Of a stretch of 9,046 nt of DNA, positions 1-5,433 are shown piece after piece (positions within the stretch are counted from its first letter, which is position 1; the number at the start of each line of letters is the position of its first letter). Both the position numbers and the translations under genes were made by a program. Under the pieces are notes generated by a model. The model did not search any database, had not been told where the DNA came from, and saw only the letters and a list, made by a program, of their open reading frames with translations. The stretch lies in NCBI GenBank assembly GCA_007127655.1, contig SKYX01000056.1, positions 1 to 9,046 on the forward strand, written 5' to 3'. Source of the stretch: Desulfonatronum sp. (lineage in GTDB: Bacteria > Desulfobacterota > Desulfovibrionia > Desulfovibrionales > Desulfonatronaceae).

Positions 1-352
1 AAGCCATGACCAGGTTGCGGATGATCCGGGCATTATCGGGAATCTCGACGCCCACGGCGTCGTCAAGGCATCGGGTGGATGCCAGGGCATGTACGTATTG
101 TCAGACCCCGCACGCGCGAGCGGTGAAGTGCTGCGCGTCTCTTGGGTCGCGACCTTTCAGAATGGTCTCCAGGCCACGGTACAACTGGGAGCTGGAACGG
201 GCATTGACGACTTTGCCGTTGTCCACTTCTACTTCCAGACGGAGATGGCCCTCGATCCGGGTCAACGGATCGACGACGATCGGCCCGGAATAGTCGCTCT
301 GGGGCGTCGCAATGAGTGCCGCCGGGGCGGCCTGAGGCTTACAGCCTGACAT
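1..352 (-). CDS. hynA: Periplasmic [NiFe] hydrogenase large subunit, N-terminal part, with in-frame TGA at codon 84
   Basis: Large subunit of the H2-uptake hydrogenase that carries the Ni-Fe active site; it works in the periplasm with HynB and passes electrons to c-type cytochromes. The gene runs off the left edge; about 117 codons are visible. I start at ATG 352-350 because GGAGG (365-361) lies 8 nt upstream; an in-frame upstream ATG near 403 would give an unsupported 17-residue extension. Visible family motifs are DPLTRIEGH (residues 28-36), [14 protein letters not shown] (59-72) and the L1 nickel motif RACGV (79-83). The next codon, which encodes the bridging cysteine in relatives (Cys84 in the Desulfovibrio vulgaris enzyme, same numbering), is TGA at 103-101. 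The frame then continues as [11 protein letters not shown] and [14 protein letters not shown] to the edge, normal family sequence. So the product is either a Sec-containing subunit, a truncated fragment, or miscalled here. It lies 52 nt after hynB and is surely co-transcribed with it. Family assignment is certain; functional state is not. Confidence 0.9.
67..83 (-). other. Perfect 6-bp hairpin downstream of the hynA TGA; weak SECIS candidate
   Basis: On the coding strand GGCATC - CACCC - GATGCC forms a perfect 6-bp stem with a 5-nt loop. The loop lies 24-28 nt after the TGA, inside the 16-37 nt distance typical of bacterial SECIS elements. Against it: the loop has no G, whereas bacterial SECIS loops normally have a G in the first two loop positions, and a competing stem ATGCC/GGCAT (90-79) overlaps it. 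This stretch also encodes conserved protein sequence, so the pairing may be chance. Confidence 0.2.
101..103 (-). other. In-frame TGA replacing the bridging active-site Cys codon of hynA (possible Sec codon, nonsense mutation or error)
   Basis: The reading frame on both sides of this codon is clearly HynA: RACGV before it and YVHALAS after it. Relatives have Cys-Thr here (recalled from the Desulfovibrio enzymes); this sequence has TGA-CAA, stop/Sec then Gln. Two neighbouring codons differ, which is most simply explained as a one-base deletion plus a one-base insertion (TGCACA to TGACAA) or as several substitutions, rather than one point change. Known [NiFeSe] hydrogenases carry Sec in the C-terminal DPCxxC motif, not here. 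Confidence 0.6.
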
Positions 353-404
353 GATTATATCCTCCTTCAAGATTTGCTGGAATGCATGTTGCCGAATTAT
401 CAAC

Positions 405-1364
405 CTAGAATGGCTTGTAGAACGGGCTCATTTGGTCCCAGAAACGCGGTTCGCTGCAGCCGATGCAAGGATGGCCGGCTTCCACGGGCCAGTTGGTCTC
501 ATTGAACTTGACCTTGGGACAGTTGTTGAAGGTGTCCGGCCCCTTGCAGCCGACTTCGAGCAGGCACCAGCCCTTTCTTGCTTCTTCAGAGTCAAAGGAA
601 GGTGCAAACTCGTAGTTGAAGTAGTGGTCCAGCCGCTCGCACAGTTCGTGAACCGACTCGCCATAGAACATTCTCGGACGGTTGAGTCGATCCAGTGCGG
701 GCATGCCTTTGGTCAACAAGTGGACCACCGTACCGACGAAATTGTATGGGCTCGGAGGGCATCCGGCGACGTTGATGGCCCGTGTTTCAAGTCCGAGATG
801 CTCCATCAATTCGTTCACGCCCATGGAGGCTGTCGGGTTGGGAGCTGCTGCCTGGATACCGCCGAAGTTGGCACAAGCACCGATGGCGATCACGGCCTCG
901 GCCTTGGGCAGATACTTCTCTGCCATTTCCAGCATGGTATGTCCGCCGACCATGCCGTGAATGCCGTTGTCCTTGGTGGGAATGGCGCCTTCGACCACGG
1001 CGTAGAACCCGTAAGGCGAGGTGACGGCCTTCTCCAGGGCGTCTTCGGCCGGATCGCCAGCAGCGGCCATCAAGGTTTCGTGGTAATCCAGGGAAATTGT
1101 GTCGAAAAGCAGCTCATCAATGTATGGATTGACCGTACGGACCACGGCCATGGAGCAGCCGGTGCATTCCGCGAAGTGAAAGTAGACCACTGAGGGCCGA
1201 CGGGGATCGGTCAACGCGGCCGCGACCTGCTTGGCGAACGAGGCTTCCATGCCCATGACCGCAGCGACACCCGCACAAAATTTCATAAAGTCGCGGCGAT
1301 TGACGCCACGACACTGGAGCCGTTTATCGGCTCCTTCCTTGGCCAGACCAACACTGAGTCTCAT
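405..1364 (-). CDS. hynB: Periplasmic [NiFe] hydrogenase small subunit, Tat-exported
   Basis: Electron-transfer subunit of the hydrogenase (319 aa); three Fe-S clusters link the Ni-Fe site of HynA to a periplasmic cytochrome. Residues 22-49 form a Tat signal with twin arginine at 23-24 (NRRDFMKF) and a hydrophobic stretch after it. Proximal [4Fe-4S] ligands: C67, C70, C164, C202 (ECTGC, GAC, AGCPP). Distal [4Fe-4S]: H239, C242, C267, C273. Medial cluster: C282, C300 and C303 with P293 in place of a fourth cysteine, so [3Fe-4S] as in standard oxygen-sensitive enzymes. There is no extra cysteine in CTGC, so it is not the oxygen-tolerant type. One oddity: the residue after CTGCS is Met72, where group 1 relatives have a conserved Glu. 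The start is ATG 1364-1362 with GGAGG (1375-1371) 6 nt upstream. It is first in the hynBA operon, and export of HynA depends on this signal because HynA has none. Confidence 0.97.
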   Translation of the reverse strand: MRLSVGLAKEGADKRLQCRGVNRRDFMKFCAGVAAVMGMEASFAKQVAAALTDPRRPSVVYFHFAECTGCSMAVVRTVNPYIDELLFDTISLDYHETLMAAAGDPAEDALEKAVTSPYGFYAVVEGAIPTKDNGIHGMVGGHTMLEMAEKYLPKAEAVIAIGACANFGGIQAAAPNPTASMGVNELMEHLGLETRAINVAGCPPSPYNFVGTVVHLLTKGMPALDRLNRPRMFYGESVHELCERLDHYFNYEFAPSFDSEEARKGWCLLEVGCKGPDTFNNCPKVKFNETNWPVEAGHPCIGCSEPRFWDQMSPFYKPF

Positions 1365-1373
1365 AACCCACCT

Positions 1374-1385
1374 CCGTTTAAACGG
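1374..1385. promoter_or_regulatory. 12-bp perfect palindrome overlapping the hynB ribosome binding site
   Basis: CCGTTTAAACGG is a perfect palindrome whose last two bases on the coding strand begin the GGAGG of hynB. A related half, GTTTAACC, precedes it on that strand. It could be an operator or could partly mask the ribosome site in the mRNA. It contains a PmeI-like GTTTAAAC core, and short AT-rich palindromes arise by chance, so function is a guess. Confidence 0.25.
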
Positions 1386-1519
1386 TTAAACAGGAAGAAA
1401 TCGCCTTTGATGAAAAAAGTGAAATAAATGAAGTAACTGACCACATGTATTGAAAAAATGTCATTTCGAAGGACGGCTGGAGTCTTGGCCATACGACTCC
1501 GGAGCCTGTGAAAAAAAGA

Positions 1520-1582
1520 ACATTCTGCAAGAATCCTTTTCCAAAGTATGAGGAATTAATTAGCTCTGCGACAGCAGAATGT
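1520..1582. repeat. 9-bp inverted repeat flanking the candidate hyn promoter, with a third half-site between
   Basis: ACATTCTGC (1520-1528) and GCAGAATGT (1574-1582) are perfect reverse complements separated by 45 nt. A third TCTGC (1565-1569) pairs closely with GCAGA inside the right arm. The arms overlap the -35 region and lie downstream of the -10, an arrangement seen where a repressor bridges two operators. No known regulator motif is recognised. Confidence 0.35.
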
Positions 1583-1585
1583 CAA
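1557..1585 (-). promoter_or_regulatory. Candidate sigma70 promoter for hynBA
   Basis: A perfect -35 hexamer TTGACA (1585-1580) is followed after 17 nt by TAATTA (1562-1557), a weak -10; ATTAAT and GCTAAT are available at poorer spacings. It sits about 190 nt upstream of hynB. The spacer contains a dyad TCTGC - GACA - GCAGA (1565-1578), which would place a regulator between the two hexamers. No sigma54 GG-N10-GC element was found in the gap. Confidence 0.35.
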
Positions 1586-1730
1586 CAAAACGACTCGAGT
1601 ATACGCTTTTTTATATATTCATATTAAAAAATAATGATTCTATAAATAATAACACTTTGGGCGGTTGAATTTTCCCGGTTCAACGATCGTGAAAAAAACA
1701 TCCCCGGAACTCTTGGGGCGAACCAATGAG

Positions 1731-1756
1731 AAAGGGCGCTCATGAGAGCGCCCTTT
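1731..1756 (-). terminator. Hairpin terminator downstream of roo, probably bidirectional
   Basis: A perfect 11-bp stem (1731-1741 with 1746-1756) closes a 4-nt loop. On the minus strand it ends GCGCCC then TTTCTCATT, 72 nt after the roo stop; the other strand gives TTTGCTTTCGTT. The U-runs are short, so termination is likely but not as strong as the other two in this window. Confidence 0.65.
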
Positions 1757-1828
1757 GCTTTCGTTCGGTCCGCCATCGATCGGAACGGACTGGGCCGGCC
1801 AAGGGGTGAACGTATGTTCCCTGAAAAA

Positions 1829-3031
1829 CTACTCGGGAACGCGAGCGATCACCTCTCGGCCGATCTTGCTTCCAAATTCCTGACAGGCGGCCAGATCCTG
1901 ATCCGTTGGGACGTTTTTGAGGCGCAACGGATCGGCCACAATCTCCACCTTGGCGGATTGCAGAAATTCTGAGATCTGCTTGGGGGCCTCGCCGCTCCAA
2001 CCGTAGGACCCGAAAGCCGCGCCGATTTTGCCTTGCGGCTTGAGTCCCTTCATGTAGGTCAGCATGTCCGCGAGTAATGGAAGCATGCCGTTGTTGTGGG
2101 TGGGAGAACCGGCAACGACGGCTTGGGCGTCCATGATAAACGGCATCACGTCGCTGTGATGGGCCGTTTTCAAAGAAAAGACCTGAACGCTGACGCCCTC
2201 GGCCATCATTCCGTCGGCAATGGCCCGGGCCATCCGTTCGGTGCTTTTCCACATCGTGTCGTAGAAGACCACGGCCTTTCGCTGAGGTTTTTGGGCGCTC
2301 CATTCTCCATACTTGGCCAGAATTTCGGGGAGTTGGGTTCGCCATATCAGTCCGTGATCCGGAGCGATCATGTCAATGTCCCAGCCCACTTCCCCGACCT
2401 TGGCCAACAGCTTTTGGACCAAAGGAGAGAAGGGCAGAATGATGTTCGCGTAGTAACTGGCGGCCAAGTCGAACAGCAGACTTTTATCAACTTGGTCGTC
2501 GAACCGTTCGCTGGAAGCCAAGTTCTGGCCAAAGGCGTCGCTGGAGATGAGCAGCTTGTCCTCCGGAATGAAGGAAAACATGCTGTCCGGCCAGTGCAGC
2601 ATCTTGGTTTCCAGAAAGGTGACCGTGCGCTTGCCCAGGCTGATGCTGTCCCCAGTGGCTACGACCTCGTAAGGCCAGTCCTCGCGGTGGTAGTGGCTGA
2701 TCAGGGCCTGCTTGGCGATGGGGGAGCAGAACACTTTTTCCGGTTTGACGATGTCCATGATCTTGGGCAATGCTCCGGAGTGGTCCGGCTCCACGTGGTT
2801 GACGATCAGGTAGTCGATTTGCTCTGGATCAATGGTGGCCTTGAGGCAGCGCAACAATTCGTCCACATGGTTCGCCGGCACCAAATCGAACAGGGCGATT
2901 TTTTCGTCCTTGACCAAGTAGGCATTGTAGGTGGTGCCGCGACGGGCAAGCGAGTAGCCGTGAAAATCCCTGAGGTTCCAATCCACGGAACCGACCCAGA
3001 AAATATCCTTTTTGATTTCGACTGGCAGCAT
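1829..3031 (-). CDS. roo: Rubredoxin:oxygen oxidoreductase (class A flavodiiron protein)
   Basis: Cytoplasmic enzyme that reduces O2 to water (some family members also reduce NO) with electrons from rubredoxin; 400 aa. The N-terminal metallo-beta-lactamase-like domain (about 1-248) has the full diiron set H79, E81, D83, H146, D165, H226, with H84 as second-sphere residue; these numbers coincide with those of D. gigas ROO. A C-terminal flavodoxin domain (about 250-400) binds FMN, with the phosphate loop DTMWKST (258-264) and flavin loops SPTHNNG (309-315) and GSYGWSGEA (341-349). There is no fused rubredoxin domain, so class A. ATG 3031-3029 has GGAGA (3042-3038) 6 nt upstream. It is last in the oxygen-defence cluster, 68 nt after rubredoxin, and an intrinsic terminator lies in that gap, so its level is likely set partly by read-through. 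Confidence 0.97.
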   Translation of the reverse strand: MLPVEIKKDIFWVGSVDWNLRDFHGYSLARRGTTYNAYLVKDEKIALFDLVPANHVDELLRCLKATIDPEQIDYLIVNHVEPDHSGALPKIMDIVKPEKVFCSPIAKQALISHYHREDWPYEVVATGDSISLGKRTVTFLETKMLHWPDSMFSFIPEDKLLISSDAFGQNLASSERFDDQVDKSLLFDLAASYYANIILPFSPLVQKLLAKVGEVGWDIDMIAPDHGLIWRTQLPEILAKYGEWSAQKPQRKAVVFYDTMWKSTERMARAIADGMMAEGVSVQVFSLKTAHHSDVMPFIMDAQAVVAGSPTHNNGMLPLLADMLTYMKGLKPQGKIGAAFGSYGWSGEAPKQISEFLQSAKVEIVADPLRLKNVPTDQDLAACQEFGSKIGREVIARVPE

Positions 3032-3046
3032 TCGTTTTCTCCAATG

Positions 3047-3080
3047 AAAAAGCCCTCTCCCGGATTTCTGGAGAGGGCTT
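3047..3080 (-). terminator. Intrinsic terminator between rubredoxin and roo (likely attenuating)
   Basis: An 11-bp perfect stem (3070-3080 with 3050-3060), 9-nt loop, then five T on the minus strand (3051-3047). It begins 20 nt after the rubredoxin stop and its U-run ends 4 nt before the roo Shine-Dalgarno. I see no separate promoter between it and roo. Confidence 0.85.
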
Positions 3081-3099
3081 GATAGGGTGATGGTCCGGG

Positions 3100-3258
3100 T
3101 TACCCTTCCGGCTCGAAATTATCCTTGGACGCTCCACAGACCGGGCAGGCCCAGTCCGCGGGAACATCGTCGAAGCTGGTTCCCGCAGCGACGCCGCTGT
3201 CCGGGTCGCCTTCCGACGGGTCGTAAACGTAACCGCAGATACTGCATACATATCGCAT
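3100..3258 (-). CDS. rub: Rubredoxin (standard CX2C type)
   Basis: Small one-iron electron carrier, 52 aa, the usual length for Desulfovibrio rubredoxins and the expected electron donor to Roo and desulfoferrodoxin. It begins [14 protein letters not shown] and has both iron-binding loops: C5 and C8 (CSICG) and C38 and C41 (CPVCG). The typical core residues Y11-equivalent, W36 (DWACP) and F49 are present. ATG 3258-3256 is preceded by AAGGAG (3270-3265) 6 nt upstream. It lies between the variant rubredoxin and roo, matching the rub-roo pairing known from D. vulgaris and D. gigas. Confidence 0.96.
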   Translation of the reverse strand: MRYVCSICGYVYDPSEGDPDSGVAAGTSFDDVPADWACPVCGASKDNFEPEG

Positions 3259-3306
3259 AAGCGACTCCTTTAAGTTAGGCTATAGAGTTGGTCAAAAAGA
3301 TTTCAA

Positions 3307-3522
3307 TCATCCCTTGGGAGCTTCCTCGGCGGCCGAACCCGGCCCGGCCAAGGGTCGGAACGACTTGGCTCCGGCTCCGCAGACCGGGCATTTCCAGGTC
3401 TCCGGCAGATCCCGGAACGCCGTTCCGGCAGGTATCTTGCTTCGCTTGTCGCCCCGGTCGGGGTTATAGATACATCCGCAATTCGTGATTTGGCACTGGT
3501 ACATGTCTTCCGGATTCGCCAT
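3307..3522 (-). CDS. Variant rubredoxin with CX4C first loop and C-terminal tail
   Basis: 71-aa rubredoxin-like protein. The second iron loop is normal (CPVCG, C45 and C48), but the first pair is C10-QITN-C15, CX4C instead of CX2C, followed by G16 and another cysteine, C17. CX4C rubredoxins (Rd-2 type) are reported from some Desulfovibrio. After the core it has about 15 residues rich in Ala, Gly, Pro and Glu (PLAGPGSAAEEAPKG), longer than usual. The start is ATG 3522-3520 with GGGAGAG close upstream; an internal ATG at codon 7 lacks a site. It sits between dfx and rub, so it is probably a dedicated carrier for one of the detoxification enzymes; which one cannot be told. C15 or C17 could be the ligand, giving CX4C or CX6C. 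Confidence 0.9.
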   Translation of the reverse strand: MANPEDMYQCQITNCGCIYNPDRGDKRSKIPAGTAFRDLPETWKCPVCGAGAKSFRPLAGPGSAAEEAPKG

Positions 3523-3593
3523 GCTCTCTCCCTGGGTTCTCTTCTAGATGCTGGGGTTCACGCGGAAACGGGCTCGGGACTTGCACCTTTGGA

Positions 3594-3968
3594 TTAAGCC
3601 TTCCAGAGGCCGTGCAGATTGCAGTATTCGCGCGCCGTGACCTGTTCGGCCTGAATACAGAATTCAGCCACAGGCTCTTGGCCGGGTTGCAGGAACTGCT
3701 TGTACGATTTGCCGTCCGCGATGATCTCGACCCACTCGATGTAGTGCTTGGCTTCCATAGGGTGAAGCGTACTTCCCACGATCACCTTGTAGCCGTTGGC
3801 CGTCTTTTCCACCACGGGTACATGTTTTTCCTTGGCGGCGTCCACGGTGTTTTCGGTCATCAACTTCATGGCCTCGCCGCAACAGACCAGTTCTCCGCCG
3901 CCGCCATGCAGCACGTCAATGATATTGCCGCACAGGTCACACTTGTACACTTCATGTTGTTGGGCCAT
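3594..3968 (-). CDS. dfx: Desulfoferrodoxin (2Fe superoxide reductase)
   Basis: Reduces superoxide to hydrogen peroxide in the cytoplasm without making O2, using rubredoxin electrons; 124 aa (also called rbo). The N-terminal desulforedoxin domain binds iron with C10, C13, C29 and C30. The catalytic centre II has H49, H69, H75, H119 and C116, with the E47-K48 pair next to the active site; the numbering equals that of the Desulfoarculus baarsii enzyme. An extra cysteine, C104, is present. I choose ATG 3968-3966 because GGAG lies 7 nt upstream; an upstream in-frame ATG at 3992 has no ribosome site and would add 8 residues. Neighbours are rubrerythrin upstream, which removes the peroxide made here, and two rubredoxins downstream. 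Confidence 0.97.
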   Translation of the reverse strand: MAQQHEVYKCDLCGNIIDVLHGGGGELVCCGEAMKLMTENTVDAAKEKHVPVVEKTANGYKVIVGSTLHPMEAKHYIEWVEIIADGKSYKQFLQPGQEPVAEFCIQAEQVTAREYCNLHGLWKA

Positions 3969-4012
3969 TCCTACGCTCCTTGTCTGGTTCATGGGGTTTA
4001 AGGATAAGGGAA

Positions 4013-4041
4013 AGCCTATTCAGATACCGGCCGTCCGTCAA
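4013..4041 (-). promoter_or_regulatory. Candidate promoter ahead of dfx
   Basis: TTGACG (4041-4036), 17 nt, TAGGCT (4018-4013), in the 142-nt gap after rbr. The layout resembles the perR promoter (TTGACA-17-TAGGAA). It would start transcription about 40 nt before dfx and allow dfx-rub-roo expression apart from perR-rbr. The -10 matches poorly, so this is tentative. Confidence 0.3.
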
Positions 4042-4110
4042 ACCCTTTCTGGGTGTTTTCGCCCGACCGAAGAAAATGTTGAAAGACCCTCCGGCCGGGC
4101 ACGGCTAACT

Positions 4111-4686
4111 CTACCAGTTCTCTTTGAGGACTTCGAAATGCGCTTGGGGATGGTCGCAGGCCGGGCAATTCTGGGGGGCCTTTGACCCGTTGCCGACATA
4201 ACCGCAGTTGCGGCAACGCCAAGTCACGGAAACGTCTTTCAGGAAGACCTTGCCGGACTGAATGTTCGCGGCCAACTCGCGGTACTGCTTTTCGTGCTGC
4301 CGCTCAGCGATGGCAATGGCTTCCATGGCCGCGGCGATTGCCGGAAATCCTTCCTCTTTGGCAACCTTGGCGAAGCTCGGATACATTTCGGTCTGCTCGT
4401 AGTGTTCGCCTTCGGCCGCAGCCATCAGGTTCTCGGAGGTGTTGCCAATCACTCCGGCTGGAAAGGCCGCCGTGATCTCTACTTCGCCGCCTTCCATAAA
4501 CTTGAACAGGCGCTTGGCATGCTCTTTCTCCTGGTTGGCCGTTTCCTCGAAAATGAAGGAAATCTGCTCGTATCCTTCCTTCTTGGCCTGCTTGGAGAAA
4601 TAGGTGTATTTGTTTCGCGCCTGAGACTCTCCGGCAAAAGCGATCAGCAGATTCTTTTCGGTTTGCGTCCCTTTCAGTCCACTCAT
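4111..4686 (-). CDS. rbr: Rubrerythrin (NADH/rubredoxin-linked peroxidase)
   Basis: Cytoplasmic non-haem diiron peroxidase that reduces H2O2 to water; 191 aa, exactly the length of D. vulgaris rubrerythrin. The N-terminal ferritin-like four-helix domain (about 1-145) has diiron ligands E20, E53, H56, E94, E97, E128 and H131, including both ExxH pairs (EKEH, ERQH). The C-terminal rubredoxin domain (about 152-191) has C158, C161, C174 and C177 (CRNCG, CPACDHP). The start is ATG 4686-4684, 8 nt after GGAGG; an in-frame ATG at 4701 lies upstream of that site and is rejected. It follows perR by 78 nt, the perR-rbr arrangement common in sulfate reducers, and is likely under PerR control. Confidence 0.97.
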   Translation of the reverse strand: MSGLKGTQTEKNLLIAFAGESQARNKYTYFSKQAKKEGYEQISFIFEETANQEKEHAKRLFKFMEGGEVEITAAFPAGVIGNTSENLMAAAEGEHYEQTEMYPSFAKVAKEEGFPAIAAAMEAIAIAERQHEKQYRELAANIQSGKVFLKDVSVTWRCRNCGYVGNGSKAPQNCPACDHPQAHFEVLKENW

Positions 4687-4764
4687 GATGATGTCCTCCA
4701 TCGGTTTTCTGTTTCGTTGTTTTCAGATACGTCGAGCATCCATGCGGTTCACTGGAATGCGTCG

Positions 4765-5178
4765 TCAGCCCTCGTCGTGTGTCGCCACGCAATCCGCGCA
4801 AACGCCGTACAACTCCAGCCAGTGCCCGGTAATTCGGAATGCGCTTTCGGCTTCAAGAGCAGGATCCCGGCGCATGATCACCGACGCGGCGTCTGGAGGC
4901 AAATCCCCCACCTTTCCACACTCCACGCAATAGACGTGCAGATGCGGGTCCACGAACGCATCGAACCGCATTTGTGAACCGATCTTGTCCAGTTTGCGAA
5001 TGAGCCCCTGGGAGTGTAAAAATTCCAGGTTGCGGTAGATGGTCCCGAGGCTGACGTGGGGCAGTCGCTTTCGCACCAAGTCGTAGACTTCGTCGGCGGT
5101 TGGATGGGCCCTGGTCCCTCGCAGCTCTTCAAGGATGATTTTTCGCTGTGGCGTCAAGCGGGGATGAGATGTCGGCAT
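4765..5178 (-). CDS. perR: PerR-type peroxide-sensing repressor (Fur family)
   Basis: DNA-binding metalloregulator, 137 aa. The N-terminal winged helix-turn-helix domain (about 1-75) includes the recognition region SLGTIYRNLEFL. The C-terminal dimerisation domain has the structural zinc site C84, C87, C127 and C130. Ligands for the sensing metal are H25, D73, H79, H81 and D92, with the same spacings as H37, D85, H91, H93 and D104 of Bacillus subtilis PerR. Asp at the last position (Glu in Fur) supports PerR over Fur. Oxidation of two of these His residues by peroxide inactivates family members. The start is ATG 5178-5176 with AAGGA 8 nt upstream; an open frame extends to 5310 but lies across the promoter. 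It heads the cluster and is probably autoregulated through the dyad upstream. Confidence 0.93.
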   Translation of the reverse strand: MPTSHPRLTPQRKIILEELRGTRAHPTADEVYDLVRKRLPHVSLGTIYRNLEFLHSQGLIRKLDKIGSQMRFDAFVDPHLHVYCVECGKVGDLPPDAASVIMRRDPALEAESAFRITGHWLELYGVCADCVATHDEG

Positions 5179-5193
5179 AATCAGCGTCCTTTT

Positions 5194-5209
5194 TTCTCGT
5201 GAACGAGAA
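5194..5209. promoter_or_regulatory. Perfect 7-2-7 dyad at the perR transcription start (candidate operator)
   Basis: TTCTCGT-GA-ACGAGAA is a perfect inverted repeat spanning the predicted +1 (about 5206) of the perR promoter and ending just before its ribosome site. The position is right for repression. It does not resemble the AT-rich Bacillus PerR box, so the bound protein may be a lineage-specific PerR or another regulator. The repeat was not found upstream of the other genes here. Confidence 0.55.
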
Positions 5210-5212
5210 CTA

Positions 5213-5241
5213 TTCCTATTAACTTCCTCGCCACTTGTCAA
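5213..5241 (-). promoter_or_regulatory. Sigma70-like promoter of the perR-rbr cluster
   Basis: Perfect -35 TTGACA (5241-5236), 17-nt spacer, -10 TAGGAA (5218-5213). The start would fall near 5206, giving a leader of about 28 nt. It lies between the chemoreceptor terminator and perR, the only place the cluster could begin. Confidence 0.55.
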
Positions 5242-5352
5242 CCCCTTCGAAAAACCAAAGCCCCAACCCTGTCGTGCACAGTGAAACGGAACTTCCGCTC
5301 GCGCTGGCAACCGACAAGAACCCTAGTCGACCAAATGGCACCCTCGAAATAC

Positions 5353-5390
5353 AAAAAGGGGGCGGTTCCGGCAAAAACCGGCCCGCCCCC
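5353..5390 (-). terminator. Strong intrinsic terminator of the cytochrome-chemoreceptor operon
   Basis: On the minus strand GGGGGCGG-G-CCGG, a 6-nt loop, CCGG-AA-CCGCCCCC, then five T (5357-5353). The 8-bp GC stem plus a 4-bp inner stem is very stable. It starts 43 nt after the chemoreceptor stop and insulates perR from that unit. Confidence 0.9.
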
Positions 5391-5433
5391 CTCAGCTTCC
5401 TTCGCGTCGAAAATACGCTGAAATCGTGTTCGA

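Larger units (their letters stand above)
1386..1730. other. AT-rich gene-free gap upstream of hynBA
   Basis: No convincing open frame on either strand. Besides the promoter and repeat listed separately it holds GGAGTC (1479-1484) paired with GACTCC (1495-1500) across 10 nt, a possible leader hairpin, and a very AT-rich run at about 1608-1655. The base composition there is far from that of the flanking genes, as expected of a regulatory region. Confidence 0.6.

Noticed and set aside
1..100. hynA as a plain pseudogene ending at the TGA
   Set aside because: Not excluded, but 33 conserved codons follow in frame with no further lesion, so I annotate the gene through the TGA and list the alternatives instead.
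351..1193. Long open frame on the plus strand opposite hynB
   Set aside because: It is antisense to a certain gene, has no recognisable protein motif and no good ribosome site; GC-rich third positions create such frames.
1523..1545. Possible sigma54 promoter (TGG...TTGC on the minus strand)
   Set aside because: GG and GC are 12 nt apart instead of the required 10, and the remaining bases do not fit.
1631..1645. Sequence resembling a PerR box (ATAATgATTcT)
   Set aside because: It lies in a run so AT-rich that partial matches are expected, is about 270 nt from hynB, and the dyad ahead of perR is unlike it.
2096..3082. 328-codon open frame on the plus strand opposite roo
   Set aside because: Same reasoning: fully antisense to roo, no family features.
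2829..3251. 140-codon minus-strand frame covering rubredoxin and the roo start
   Set aside because: It is out of frame with both genes, runs through a terminator hairpin and has no family similarity; the 52-aa rubredoxin frame is the real one.
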